Shown here piece by piece: positions 17,860 through 27,557 of a DNA stretch of 64,000 nucleotides. Where the stretch lies: positions 2,232,001 through 2,296,000 of the forward strand of contig NZ_CP121671.1 of the NCBI RefSeq assembly GCF_029714185.1, in the 5' to 3' direction. The notes under the pieces were generated by a model. That model saw nothing but the letters and a program-made list of their open reading frames with translations. It did no database searches and was not told where the DNA came from. The translations under genes were made by a program, and so were the position numbers. The first letter of the stretch is position 1. Each line of letters opens with the position of its first letter. The stretch comes from Halobacillus naozhouensis. GTDB lineage: Bacteria; Bacillota; Bacilli; Bacillales; Halobacillaceae.

Positions 17860-19113
17860 TTATTCTTCTTTCAAACGGCTGACAAAGTCTTCTATTTCGG
17901 TATCGGTCGGATCGACAGCCAGGTACTCTTCTAAGATTTGACGTCCTTCATTCATTTTTCCTTCTTCTACTAAGAAATATCCATAGGATTTAAGGAAAAC
18001 ACTATCCTCTTTAAGTGAAGGATAAGCATTCTCGTAATGTACGAGTGCTTGCTTGAAATCCTCAACTTCCTCATACGCTTTAGCTAATTCGAATAAATAG
18101 AACGGATCTTCTTCACCCATGGTAATTAATTGATTAATTAAGTCTATGATTGCCTCATAATCTTCATCACTTTTATAATTCTCTATTAGAAAAAGTACTG
18201 CTTCTTTATAACCAGGATCTAAGGCCACTGCTTCTCTCATCAAACGGTAACCCTCTTCTTTCTGACCTGATTTGTGATACAGCGTTCCAGCTAAGTGGTA
18301 CAGCTCTTTATTAAACTCATCCTTAGCTAAGCCTTTACGTACCATTTCCAGGGCTTCTTTTGTCATTCCCTCTGCATTGTAGGCCTGTGCCAGCAATGGA
18401 TAAACAGACTGGAAATATGGATCTTCCTCAATCAGTCGCTCCCATATATGAATGGCAATATCATTCCGGAAAGCCTGGAATGCTACAAACCCATAACGGA
18501 ACATCACATCCGGGTTATCTTCCTCCACCTTCTGAAAGTAATTCAGAGATTGCTCAAATTCCCCGGTAGCTGCGTATGCCTCCGCCAGCCTGGCTGCCAC
18601 CTCGATATCAGCAATGACCGGCTGGTGATAGAAGGCATTTTCATAAAATGGAATACTCTTATTGTATTCACCGTTGGAAAATGAAAGTTCTCCTAAAGCA
18701 AAGTCAATAACCGCTTCATTTGGTTCCACTTGCTTTGCTGTGAGCAGTTTCTGTTCGGCTACTTCAAACAGCCCCTGTGATTGGTATAGATCAGCAAGCT
18801 GGATCAATGCCTGTAAATAGTCCTCATCTTCCGGACCGAACTGATCTAAAATTTCTATTGCTTCGTCGTCTTCTTCTAAATCGATATGGATCTCTGCCAT
18901 CATAACCTTTAATTCTTGCTCTTTGGGGTAACGCTGGATTAATTCGTGCAAAATTAATTTGGCCTCTTCAAGCATTCCCCACTGAATATAAAGTTCAGCA
19001 ATAGTGAACCGTTCTTCTTCGTCTGCTTCGGGCAGGTAGGACTGCAAGGTGTGTAGGGCTTCTTCTGTTTGCTTAGCTTCCATTTGATGGATAGCTTTTT
19101 GAATCTCTTCCAT
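17860..19113 (-). CDS. ypiA: Tetratricopeptide-repeat protein YpiA
   Basis: 417 residues made almost wholly of TPR helix pairs, roughly ten to eleven repeats (for example the W-x2-L-G-x2-Y-type units at ~37–70, 140–175 and 270–300). It is very acidic, with no signal peptide or membrane segment, so it is a cytoplasmic scaffold. It lies upstream of ypiB in one transcript. Partner proteins are not visible from the sequence. Confidence 0.85.
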   Translation of the reverse strand: MEEIQKAIHQMEAKQTEEALHTLQSYLPEADEEERFTIAELYIQWGMLEEAKLILHELIQRYPKEQELKVMMAEIHIDLEEDDEAIEILDQFGPEDEDYLQALIQLADLYQSQGLFEVAEQKLLTAKQVEPNEAVIDFALGELSFSNGEYNKSIPFYENAFYHQPVIADIEVAARLAEAYAATGEFEQSLNYFQKVEEDNPDVMFRYGFVAFQAFRNDIAIHIWERLIEEDPYFQSVYPLLAQAYNAEGMTKEALEMVRKGLAKDEFNKELYHLAGTLYHKSGQKEEGYRLMREAVALDPGYKEAVLFLIENYKSDEDYEAIIDLINQLITMGEEDPFYLFELAKAYEEVEDFKQALVHYENAYPSLKEDSVFLKSYGYFLVEEGKMNEGRQILEEYLAVDPTDTEIEDFVSRLKEE

Positions 19114-19230
19114 AATGACTTCCTCTCTAGCATTTATAACAAATATTCAGACGGGATACGAACGATTAATAATGCAGTTCCTTGTAACTTCCTTCCTTAT
19201 TACCATTCAACCTATCACTTAACAAAGTAT

Positions 19231-20103
19231 TTATACAAAATGCTGGTAAATTGAACCTTTATAATGAATGCCTGATACGATCGTCTGCACTTGCTGGTTT
19301 ACTTGTACAATTTTCCCACGCATAACGGTAACATCTGGAACAGCCTCATAATATCTAAAATCAGCGTGATCATCAACCATCAAACCTTCTTCATCATAAT
19401 AAAGGTTGTAATCCGCATAACCGTTATCCATGAATCCACCCTTGTAGGGGAAAATTCCACTATCTTTAAGGTTTGCTTTTGATAATGGGGCTTCCGATAA
19501 AGCGTTAGTTAATCTAATGATACCATAATGCTCGCATAATTTTACCCACAACTTATCGTGAATCCTCTCTCTATTTCTACTATTTCTGACAAGGAGGCCA
19601 AACGGTATTCGTTTATGAGATTGAGCCTGTACTAACCAGTCCCATGCGACTTCCCTCAACTCGCTCTCATCATCACCATCGATTAGTATGAATGGACAAG
19701 ATTCCCTTGCAAAGTAACGCACCATTTCTTGTGTGATCGACTCAGGTTTGATGGTAGGAACGAGCATATAATCGATAGGTAAGTACTTGAGCTGCTTCTT
19801 AAACTGCTGAAAAATGATTTTAAAATGATAACTGCTGTGAATTGGAAATTGGATGAGGAGGAGGGTGCACCCCTTTTGTATATAACATTGACTATTCTCG
19901 ATAAGTGAGGGAGATTGACTTAACGGCTTGTCCAAATCAAGCATAACGTGTCCAGGTGTAGCTACGAAACCAGCTGCTTCCATTTGTTTAAATTCGTGAA
20001 CACTGGATGAACGTTTAATAAAATGCTGCTGATCAACAGAAATTTGCCTAGTTATAGCCTGGGTGCCTTTGAGTGTTTGTACATAAAACCAATATGCTCC
20101 CAT
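19231..20103 (-). CDS. Unrecognised protein resembling a metal-site-less amidohydrolase
   Basis: 290 residues; not a gene of the B. subtilis ypiA–aroE interval. The ATG at 20103 has an excellent TTGGAGGTGATC site. I can align three parts by eye with dihydroorotase/dihydropyrimidinase-type amidohydrolases: residues 40–60 (AAGFVATPGHVMLDLDKP, like the usual GKxVxPGxIDxHxHxP), 76–87 (QKGCTLLLIQFP, like GGVTTVxDMP) and 216–268 (GIFPYKGGFMDNGYADYNLY ... TVMRGKIV, like GLYPRKGxIxxGxDADLVxxD ... VRGKxV). The HxH metal pair is LDLD here, and the protein is about 150 residues shorter than the family. It is probably a non-catalytic derivative. Function unknown. Confidence 0.6.
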   Translation of the reverse strand: MGAYWFYVQTLKGTQAITRQISVDQQHFIKRSSSVHEFKQMEAAGFVATPGHVMLDLDKPLSQSPSLIENSQCYIQKGCTLLLIQFPIHSSYHFKIIFQQFKKQLKYLPIDYMLVPTIKPESITQEMVRYFARESCPFILIDGDDESELREVAWDWLVQAQSHKRIPFGLLVRNSRNRERIHDKLWVKLCEHYGIIRLTNALSEAPLSKANLKDSGIFPYKGGFMDNGYADYNLYYDEEGLMVDDHADFRYYEAVPDVTVMRGKIVQVNQQVQTIVSGIHYKGSIYQHFV

Positions 20104-20165
20104 ACGATCACCTCCAACAAGGCTTTTTACATCGTATGAGAGCAAACTATACTCTATGAAAGTTT

Positions 20166-21455
20166 TTATTTCATAACTTGAGATAAATGATCAAAAAAAC
20201 GGGGATAAGAAATGTTAATACAATTCTTATCTTCAATCATTACGTTTGATTCCGTAATCAGTGAGGCAACAGCAGACATCATGCCAATTCGATGGTCCCC
20301 AAAAGAGGGAAGTACGCAACCCGCTAATGGTGTTGGACCGTGGATAATTAATCCGTCTTCCGTTGGTTTTACATTCGCTCCTAGAGCTGTTAAATTGTTC
20401 GCCACAGCTGCGATTCGATCCGTCTCTTTCACCCGCAATTCTTTGGCATCTTTAATAATTGTTGTGCCTTCAGCTTGTGTAGCAGCTAAGGCCAGAATCG
20501 GGATCTCATCAATGAGATTAGCGATTAAATCCCCTTCAATGGTCACCGCTTTAAGTGAGCTTGACCGGACTGTAACATCCCCAACTGGTTCATGGCCAAC
20601 CGAACGTTGATTCGAAATGGTAAGGTCAGCACCCATTGTTTTTAACGCCGTGATGATCCCATCTCTTGAAGAATTCAACCCCACATTTTTGATGGTAATA
20701 TCGCTCTCTTTTGTCAATAGTCCGGCAACAAAAAAGAAAGCTGCCGAGGAAATATCCCCAGGGACATGTATATCCGCAGCTACCGGTTGCTGATTTCCAG
20801 GAATTGTATGCGTTTGTCCTTCTGTTTTAATAGAAATTCCATACTGAGGCATGAGCATTTCTGTATGGTTTCGTGTGATTCCTTTTTCATAAACAGTGGT
20901 TTCCCCATCGGCTAACATTCCGGCTAGTAACACAGCAGATTTTACTTGTGCACTTTTGACATTTAAATTTACTTTCGCTCCTGTCAGCTTTTGGCCTGCG
21001 AAAGCTAATGGTAAGCGAGCGGCATGTTCACGTCCGTAAATTTTCGCCCCCATTTGCTCTAGAGGAACTACAACACGATCCATGGGTCTTTTGGCAAGTG
21101 ATTCGTCTCCATAGGCCACCGTAAAACAAGGCAGAGCAGCTAATACTCCACTCATCAAACGGGCAGTAGTACCTGAATTACCAAAATAAATCGGCGTTGT
21201 TGCCTCTTTTAACTGGTTAAGACCTTGTCCATAGATGGTCAGGCTATCATCAGACTGATCGATTCGTACACCAAGCCTTCTGAATGCCTCGACTGTGCGG
21301 AGGCAGTCCTCTCCAGTTAAAAAGTTATAGACATGTGAAGTCCCTTCTGCCAGCGCAGAGAAAATAACCGCGCGATGGGATATGGACTTATCCCCCGGGA
21401 CTTGTAACGTACCATGCAGCCCCCTTCTAGCGGGGTGTAGTTCGATAGTGCTCAT
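20166..21455 (-). CDS. aroA: 3-phosphoshikimate 1-carboxyvinyltransferase (EPSP synthase)
   Basis: Joins shikimate-3-phosphate and phosphoenolpyruvate (the gene is called aroE in B. subtilis). 429 residues in two inside-out domains. Motifs: PGDKSISHRA near residues 19–28, GNSGTTARLM at ~91, GDESLAKRPMDR, KSAQVKSA, and the C-terminal LRVKETDRI and GDHRIGMM. The SLAKRPM pattern resembles class II enzymes. Last gene of the aroC–aroB–aroH–hisC–tyrA–aroA cluster; AAGGAGG before the ATG. Confidence 0.97.
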   Translation of the reverse strand: MSTIELHPARRGLHGTLQVPGDKSISHRAVIFSALAEGTSHVYNFLTGEDCLRTVEAFRRLGVRIDQSDDSLTIYGQGLNQLKEATTPIYFGNSGTTARLMSGVLAALPCFTVAYGDESLAKRPMDRVVVPLEQMGAKIYGREHAARLPLAFAGQKLTGAKVNLNVKSAQVKSAVLLAGMLADGETTVYEKGITRNHTEMLMPQYGISIKTEGQTHTIPGNQQPVAADIHVPGDISSAAFFFVAGLLTKESDITIKNVGLNSSRDGIITALKTMGADLTISNQRSVGHEPVGDVTVRSSSLKAVTIEGDLIANLIDEIPILALAATQAEGTTIIKDAKELRVKETDRIAAVANNLTALGANVKPTEDGLIIHGPTPLAGCVLPSFGDHRIGMMSAVASLITESNVMIEDKNCINISYPRFFDHLSQVMK

Positions 21456-21468
21456 ATCAACGACCTCC

Positions 21469-22569
21469 TTAGGCTTGTATGGTTACTTCATAACCATTAC
21501 CCAACAGCAGCTGATAACTGCTCTGCTGCTCTTCTCCTGTCTGAAAACTAATTCGCAGAGCACCTGTGATCCCTTCTCTTATTTCAAGAATTCGAATGTT
21601 TTTAATGCTGATGCCTTGTTCAGCAAGTAATTGGATCACATTCTGTATGGCCCCTGGCTGGTCATGAATGTCAACATAAATGTCATAAAATGACGGAATA
21701 GCTCCTTTTTCACGAATCGGCAGACCATCACGAAATTTTTTTGCTTCCACTAAATATTGATGTGTTAACTGGGCTTCCTCATGATAAAGAAGCTGCTTCA
21801 TTCTCTCCATCTCACCGATCCAGTCATCAAGCATAGGGATTAATAGCTGCTTATTTTGAAAAAAAATATCCTGCCATAGTTCAGGATTACTTGACGCAAT
21901 ACGTGTGATATCCCGAAAGCCCCCTGCAGCTAAATGCTCGAGCGAAGGGTGCGTTTTTTGCCACTCCCGCGCCTGGTGCACGAGTGAGGAAGCAATTAAA
22001 TGAGGAAAATGAGAGATAACAGCTGTCATTTCATCATGTTCTTTTGTAGAAAGTGTTAAAAATCTAGCTCCAGTAGTAGAGAAAAGATTCTTTAATGTAC
22101 GAGCATCCGATTCATCTGCTCCCTTTGCTGGTGTGAGAACGAAGATCGCGTTTTCAAACAAGTGAGATTTAGCTGCCGTGTACCCCTGTTTATGCGATCC
22201 TGCCATTGGATGACCTCCAACAAAGGATATGAATGGGTTGGTGAGCTTCTGTGCCGCTTGTAATACCTGATGCTTCACCGATGACACATCTGTAACAAGC
22301 AACGGCTTTTCAATGTTAAGTTCGTTAAGCAGGCGTAAGTATTCAATCGTAATGGAGATCGGTGTAGCCAAAATTAACACGTCTGCTTGATTTACACCTG
22401 AAGTGAAGTCCTCTGCAATTTCATGAACGACACCTTGATTCTTAGCAAGAGAAAGGGTGGCGTGATCGGCATCCATCCCGATCACCTTTACACCACTTTC
22501 ACTAGCTACATTCATTGCAAGTGATCCACCGATCAGCCCGAGGCCAACAATAAATATAGTTTTGCTCAT
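21469..22569 (-). CDS. tyrA: Prephenate dehydrogenase with ACT domain
   Basis: NAD-dependent oxidative decarboxylation of prephenate to 4-hydroxyphenylpyruvate for tyrosine. 366 residues. N-terminal Rossmann loop GLGLIGGSLA, catalytic-region HPMAGSHKQG and HFPHLIASSL, then a C-terminal ACT domain from about residue 292 (YVDIHDQPGAIQNV) expected to bind a regulatory amino acid. The ATG overlaps the hisC stop (ATGA). Confidence 0.96.
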   Translation of the reverse strand: MSKTIFIVGLGLIGGSLAMNVASESGVKVIGMDADHATLSLAKNQGVVHEIAEDFTSGVNQADVLILATPISITIEYLRLLNELNIEKPLLVTDVSSVKHQVLQAAQKLTNPFISFVGGHPMAGSHKQGYTAAKSHLFENAIFVLTPAKGADESDARTLKNLFSTTGARFLTLSTKEHDEMTAVISHFPHLIASSLVHQAREWQKTHPSLEHLAAGGFRDITRIASSNPELWQDIFFQNKQLLIPMLDDWIGEMERMKQLLYHEEAQLTHQYLVEAKKFRDGLPIREKGAIPSFYDIYVDIHDQPGAIQNVIQLLAEQGISIKNIRILEIREGITGALRISFQTGEEQQSSYQLLLGNGYEVTIQA

Positions 22570-23660
22570 TTTAAATGACCTTCAAGTTTCTGTTTCATCT
22601 CTTGTTGAAGAAGTGCCATGTCTTCTTTTTTTCCGATGGTCAGTCTGATGGAATTAGGAATACCAAGTGCTTCGCCAGAACGAACGATAAATCCTTTACT
22701 CAGCAAATGTTCAAACATGTCATCACCGCTAATTGGTAAGTGGATCAGGACGAAATTTGCTTCTGATTCGTAGTAGTCCAACTTATTTTCATTTAAAAAA
22801 GCGAATAAATCTTGTTTGTTGCTACGGTTTTCACCCGTTGTTTCATCAATAAAGGATTGATCGTCAAGGGCGATAATGGCTGCCGCTTGAGCAATCGTCG
22901 AAGTATTGAAAGGCTCCCTCGCTGGTTCAAGACTATGTATAACTGTACGGTTTGCTACTCCGTATCCAACTCTAAGCCCAGCTAAACCATAGGCCTTTGA
23001 GAAAGTGCGCAGAACCATTAAATTCTCATGTTTCTGCAGTCCGTGAATTGAATCAAAAACATCCTCTGTTTCTACATATTCGTAATAGGCCTCATCGATG
23101 ACGACAAGGACATGTGAAGGACATTTCTCCATAAAATGGTTCAGAGCACTTTTAGTAATATGAACTCCGGTAGGGTTATTTGGCGTACACAACCAAATCA
23201 CTCTCGTATATTCGTCGACTTGCTGAAGCATTTCCTCTAGATTATGGTGTCCCTCAATGACAGGAACCTCCCGCACCTCAGCCCCTTCAATGAGGGCATT
23301 ATGGCGATATTGAGGAAAAGTAGGTGTAGCCATGATCGTATTGACTCCAGGTTCCAGAAAAGTACGGCAAATAATTTGTACGACTTCGTCTGACCCGTTT
23401 CCAAAGATAAGCTGTTCTTCCTCCACATTAAGGAAAGAGGCTACTTTTTCACGCAATGTAGCTGCATAACCATCCGGGTACTTTTCAAGCTGGGCAAGTA
23501 GATCAGGCAGCTGTTGCTTAACTTGTGGGGAAAAGCCAAAAGGGTTCTCATTTGAAGCTAGTTTAACTATTTTATCAAGCCCATATTCACGTTTCACTTC
23601 TTCAATCTGTTTACCGGGCTTATACGGTTTCATTTGTTTCAAGATCTCTTTTGACTTCAT
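22566..23660 (-). CDS. hisC: Histidinol-phosphate / aromatic aminotransferase
   Basis: PLP enzyme of 364 residues. Visible: SNENPFG, NGSDEVV, PNNPTG, DEAYYEY and the PLP-lysine motif RTFSKAYGLAGLRVGY. In Bacillus this enzyme serves both histidine synthesis and the last step to tyrosine and phenylalanine, which fits its place before tyrA. AAGGAGG upstream. In B. subtilis the six trp genes stand between aroH and hisC; here only 16 nt separate them. Confidence 0.95.
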   Translation of the reverse strand: MKSKEILKQMKPYKPGKQIEEVKREYGLDKIVKLASNENPFGFSPQVKQQLPDLLAQLEKYPDGYAATLREKVASFLNVEEEQLIFGNGSDEVVQIICRTFLEPGVNTIMATPTFPQYRHNALIEGAEVREVPVIEGHHNLEEMLQQVDEYTRVIWLCTPNNPTGVHITKSALNHFMEKCPSHVLVVIDEAYYEYVETEDVFDSIHGLQKHENLMVLRTFSKAYGLAGLRVGYGVANRTVIHSLEPAREPFNTSTIAQAAAIIALDDQSFIDETTGENRSNKQDLFAFLNENKLDYYESEANFVLIHLPISGDDMFEHLLSKGFIVRSGEALGIPNSIRLTIGKKEDMALLQQEMKQKLEGHLK

Positions 23661-23676
23661 AAATCGCGGGTCCTCC

Positions 23677-24039
23677 TTATTTTTTCAGATCGGGTCTCAG
23701 CACAGTCGCATTATAATGATAAACATGGTTTACTTCTAGCTGGTCTAGTGACGTTTCAACCGTGACCATGACACGAATGCACTTGGACAGACTTTGAGGA
23801 ACTGGGATCTCCCTCATACACATTACGGGCACATACGTCCATCCCTCAAGCAGCCGTAAAGACTTCGCCGGAAAGGCTGCGTTTAAATCCTCGGTTACTG
23901 TGAACAGTACAGAGGTCACATTCTCGGGTTTTATCCGATTTTGATTAATAACATCGATCATAAGTTCGTGTGCCTTATCTACAATTTCTTCCCCATTATT
24001 TCGATTAACTGTTGTAGCACCTCTTACACCTCTGATCAA
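23677..24039 (-). CDS. aroH: Chorismate mutase, AroH type
   Basis: Monofunctional chorismate-to-prephenate mutase, 120 residues, trimeric family. The B. subtilis active-site residues are present one position earlier: R6 (RGVRGATT), C74, E77, R89 and Y107. The start is TTG at 24039, overlapping the aroB stop, with AAGGGGGG 8 nt upstream; translation is probably coupled. Confidence 0.95.
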   Translation of the reverse strand: MIRGVRGATTVNRNNGEEIVDKAHELMIDVINQNRIKPENVTSVLFTVTEDLNAAFPAKSLRLLEGWTYVPVMCMREIPVPQSLSKCIRVMVTVETSLDQLEVNHVYHYNATVLRPDLKK

Positions 24040-25121
24040 TCAAACGTCCCCCCTTCATCTTTTACAAAATCAGTCATGATCTGAATTAGTTTCTTGTCAG
24101 TCAGTGCAGTGACGGTAGGAGCTCCGATTTGAGTTAATAAAACAAAATGGATTGCATTGCCTACTGTTTTCTTATCCCACTTCATTCTTTCTACAGTACG
24201 CTCGGGATCTATTTGAGAGACGAGGTGCAAGGGATAATTATTATGACGAAGCCATCTAGTATAGGATTGGAACGGTAAATCAGCCCCTATCGTCTGCTCA
24301 CTTATTTTCATCGCAAACAGAATACCTATGGCGACAGCCTCCCCGTGAGTAATTTCCCCATAACCAAACTCTGCTTCTAAAGCATGGGCCAAGGTATGTC
24401 CCAGGTTTAAATGCTTACGCAACCCTGTTTCTCTTTCATCAGCTTCGACGACCTCAGCTTTCACTTTAATGCCTGAAGTCAGATGCTTCACTAACTCTTC
24501 CTGATTCACCTCTGTTAGAGTTGTATCCATTAATCGTTGAAACCATTTATGATCACTGAGTAAAGCATGTTTCACTACTTCACCAAAACCTGACCTTATT
24601 TCCTGGTTTGATAGAGTACCAATAACTTCTGTATCATAGATGACTTGTACAGGGCTATAAAAACTTCCAATCAAATTTTTACCCTTATGATGATTAATAG
24701 CCACTTTTCCGCCTACACTGCTGTCGTGAGCTAAGATTGTGGTAGGCATTTGCAAAAAGTCAACTCCTCGTAAATAAGTTGATGCAACAAATCCGGCCAG
24801 ATCACCAACCATTCCTCCACCGAGAGCAACAATTAATGAATGGCGATCCAATTGTAATTCCAGACATCGATCCAGCAAGCTGCTGTAGCAAGCCATACTT
24901 TTCGATCCTTCACCTGCAGGAACAATTTCAGACGAGACTGCTGTATCTTCCCCAAAAGCTGAAATAACTTCCTTTAAATAAAAAGGGGCAACATTGGAAT
25001 CCGTAATGATAAATACTTTAGCGTAATTGCTTTTTAATAAATCAGAAATTTCATGTCGCAATCCGGTCCCAATATTGACGTCGTATTTGTTTTGAAATGA
25101 CTGAATCGTTAATGTAGTCAT
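24036..25121 (-). CDS. aroB: 3-dehydroquinate synthase
   Basis: NAD- and metal-dependent cyclisation of DAHP, second step of the shikimate pathway. 361 residues. GEGSKS, ALGGGMVGDLAGFVAS, PTTILAHDSSVGGK, GFGEVVKHALL and the metal-binding LNLGHTLAHALE motif are intact. Its ATG directly abuts the aroC stop and its end overlaps aroH. Confidence 0.97.
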   Translation of the reverse strand: MTTLTIQSFQNKYDVNIGTGLRHEISDLLKSNYAKVFIITDSNVAPFYLKEVISAFGEDTAVSSEIVPAGEGSKSMACYSSLLDRCLELQLDRHSLIVALGGGMVGDLAGFVASTYLRGVDFLQMPTTILAHDSSVGGKVAINHHKGKNLIGSFYSPVQVIYDTEVIGTLSNQEIRSGFGEVVKHALLSDHKWFQRLMDTTLTEVNQEELVKHLTSGIKVKAEVVEADERETGLRKHLNLGHTLAHALEAEFGYGEITHGEAVAIGILFAMKISEQTIGADLPFQSYTRWLRHNNYPLHLVSQIDPERTVERMKWDKKTVGNAIHFVLLTQIGAPTVTALTDKKLIQIMTDFVKDEGGTFD

Positions 25122-26288
25122 CTAGAAGCTGCGAGCCTCCTTCCGGTAATCATCTACCGCTCGTTTTAAACGAGGGAAATAGTCAGAAGGAAATTCCTCC
25201 GTGATGGCTTTAGCTATTTCAAAAGCTACGATATGCTCCATAACGACTGAAGCTGCTGGAACTGCACATGAATCTGAACGTTCAATACTAGCCTGGAAGG
25301 GTTCCTTCGTCTCAATATCAACACTTTGTAAAGGCTTATACAGGGTTGGAATGGGTTTCATAACCCCTTTTACCACGATAGGCATCCCTGTGGTCATCCC
25401 GCCTTCAAAACCACCGAGGCGATTCGTCCTTCGATAGTAACCACGCTCTTCACTCCATAAAATTTCATCATGGACTTCGCTGCCATTCCTTCTTGCCGCT
25501 TCAAAACCTAGCCCAAACTCTACACCTTTGAATGCATTAATGCTCATAACACTTCCGGCAATTCTTCCATCCAGTTTTCGATCGTAATGCACATAGGAAC
25601 CTAACCCCGGGGGCATTCCCTCCACATATACTTCAGCAACCCCGCCGATTGAGTCTCCCTCTTTCTTAGCTTGATCGATCGCTTCCATCATTTTACCTGC
25701 TGCCTGTTCATCAAATGTCCGTACAGGGGAGGCCTCAGAAATAGCAGCGCGCTCCTTTAGAGACAGGGTTTCATCTACCTCACTGACAATACCTGCAATC
25801 TCGCGAACATAACCGGCTACTTCAATTCCCAGTTCGCGCAGTAATACTTTTGCAACAGCACCAGCCCCTACTCTCGCTGCAGTCTCTCGTGCTGATGAGC
25901 GTTCCAAGACATTACGCATATCACGATGACCGTATTTCAAACCACCGTTCAGATCCGCATGTCCAGGTCTTGGCCTTGAAATGGTACGCCTTACTTCAGC
26001 ATCGTCAGCTAATGGTGCATCGCCCATAATGTCGCGCCAATGCTTAAAATCATCGTTATGTACCACTAATGAAATCGGTGAACCTAAAGTATATCCATGG
26101 CGAACACCACTAGTGATTTCAACCAAGTCTTTCTCAATTTGCATTCTGCGACCGCGACCATGCCCGCCTTGTCTACGAATCAATGATTCATTAATTTGAT
26201 CTGCGACAAGTGGCAAGTGTGAAGGTACTCCCTCGATAATCGTCGTCAGCTGTTTTCCATGTGATTCTCCAGCTGTTAAATAACGCAT
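25122..26288 (-). CDS. aroC: Chorismate synthase
   Basis: FMN-dependent conversion of EPSP to chorismate (aroF in B. subtilis). 388 residues. All three family signatures are visible: GESHG...EGVP at the start, RPGHADL...KYGHRDMRNVLERSSARETAARV, and the late ERSDSCAVPAA region. First gene of the aromatic cluster. The upstream 149 nt to cheR are T-rich and hold only weak promoter-like boxes. Confidence 0.97.
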   Translation of the reverse strand: MRYLTAGESHGKQLTTIIEGVPSHLPLVADQINESLIRRQGGHGRGRRMQIEKDLVEITSGVRHGYTLGSPISLVVHNDDFKHWRDIMGDAPLADDAEVRRTISRPRPGHADLNGGLKYGHRDMRNVLERSSARETAARVGAGAVAKVLLRELGIEVAGYVREIAGIVSEVDETLSLKERAAISEASPVRTFDEQAAGKMMEAIDQAKKEGDSIGGVAEVYVEGMPPGLGSYVHYDRKLDGRIAGSVMSINAFKGVEFGLGFEAARRNGSEVHDEILWSEERGYYRRTNRLGGFEGGMTTGMPIVVKGVMKPIPTLYKPLQSVDIETKEPFQASIERSDSCAVPAASVVMEHIVAFEIAKAITEEFPSDYFPRLKRAVDDYRKEARSF

Positions 26289-26437
26289 ATACGCCAGCCC
26301 CCTGTTGTAATTTTTAAATAATACTATATCATATACATAAAGATTTGTGTGCTTTAACGTTGCAAAGTTCTAAAAAATATAAAAAATCTACCGATTGAAT
26401 CCCTGGTTGCAAAAGCATGAAAGTAGCCATACCCTCT

Positions 26438-27211
26438 TTAATTCTTTTTATAAAAAAATGTATCAAAAGACTTAAACCCGTATTGTTGGGGAGAGAAAAT
26501 TTGTTCAGTGCTTCCCACAAAGAAGATGCCATCTTTATTTAAAGCTTTACTAAATTTAGTGTAGATCGTCGATTTTGCATCTTCTGTAAAGTAAATGAGA
26601 ACATTTCTGCAAACGATCAAATCATTTCGGGTTTCATAACGATCAGCCAATAAATTATGCTTTTTAAAGGTTACACATGATTTTATGTTGTCGCTTATTT
26701 TATATAAACTTTGTTGCTTTGTAAAATACTTCTGTTTCATGTTCACAGGCATTTCCCTTAAAGATTGTTCAGGATACACACCAAGCCTTGCCCGCTGAAT
26801 CACCTTTTCGTCGATATCTGTAGCCACGATTTCGATTTGGTTAGTGGGAATATATTGACTAAGTATAATAGCTAACGTATACGGCTCCTCTCCTGTAGAG
26901 CAAGCCGCACTCCAAATTTTAATAGACTTACGGTTTTTTAACAGATATGGTAGGACCTTTTTTTCTAGCACCTCCCATCTTTGTCTATTCCGGTAAAACT
27001 CGGATACGTTAATCGTCATTCTGTCTAGTAATTCATTAAACAAATCCGGATTATTATGTATAGACCGATAATATTCACGAAAATTCGTAAATCCTTTTTT
27101 ATCACGTAAGGAAGTTAATCTCCGTTTCATTTGTCCCTCTTTATAAAGATATAAATCAACCCCTGACTTCTCCTTGAAATTAGCGACAAACTCCTGATAG
27201 TCATGACTCAT
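26438..27211 (-). CDS. cheR: Chemotaxis protein methyltransferase CheR
   Basis: SAM-dependent methylation of glutamates on chemoreceptors. 257 residues: an N-terminal helical CheR_N domain (1–75) and a methyltransferase domain with WSAACSTGEEPYTLA (SAM-binding), VATDID and CRNVLIYF. It lies between ndk and aroC as in B. subtilis and suggests a chemotactic, flagellated cell. Confidence 0.95.
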   Translation of the reverse strand: MSHDYQEFVANFKEKSGVDLYLYKEGQMKRRLTSLRDKKGFTNFREYYRSIHNNPDLFNELLDRMTINVSEFYRNRQRWEVLEKKVLPYLLKNRKSIKIWSAACSTGEEPYTLAIILSQYIPTNQIEIVATDIDEKVIQRARLGVYPEQSLREMPVNMKQKYFTKQQSLYKISDNIKSCVTFKKHNLLADRYETRNDLIVCRNVLIYFTEDAKSTIYTKFSKALNKDGIFFVGSTEQIFSPQQYGFKSFDTFFYKKN

Positions 27212-27290
27212 ACATCATACTCCTCATCTCTCTGTTTATCTTTATAGATTACTGCACCTTACACAATGTGTAAATTACTTCAGACAAAAA

Positions 27291-27313
27291 AATCGCCTTT
27301 TAACAAGGCGATT
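27291..27313 (-). terminator. Second terminator downstream of ndk
   Basis: Nine-bp stem AATCGCCTT/AAGGCGATT with a 5-nt loop, followed on the minus strand by a run of T (TTTTTTGTC). It ends any transcript from the ndk side before cheR. Confidence 0.75.
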
Positions 27314-27519
27314 CAGGCTGTCGAGAAAGTTTCGTCAGCCCTTCATTTTATTGATATTTTACCAAAATCCAGCATATTTGTTTGTTATACTGAAGATAGA
27401 ACTCCTAGAAGCAATGATTTTAGATGTTGCTATCTGGGACGCCACTGATACACACTTAGCCTTCCACAGTGATGAGCGAGTGAGGCCACGAGCGGTATTC
27501 TCCCGTACGTACGCAAAAA

Positions 27520-27557
27520 AGCTTGTAGAGAAAAACAAGTGGTTTTCTCTACAAGCT
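27520..27557 (-). terminator. Terminator of ndk
   Basis: Perfect 15-bp stem starting AGCTTGTAGAG with an 8-nt loop, then TTTTTT on the minus strand, 35 nt after the ndk stop. Confidence 0.88.

Noticed and set aside
20212..20610. A 132-codon plus-strand frame opposite aroA
   Set aside because: Complete overlap with a well-conserved gene on the other strand and no ribosome-binding site.
26289..26437. Possible T-box or other leader element before aroC
   Set aside because: No T-box sequence (GGTGGNACCGCG type), no terminator/antiterminator pair; only AT-rich sequence with weak -10-like boxes.
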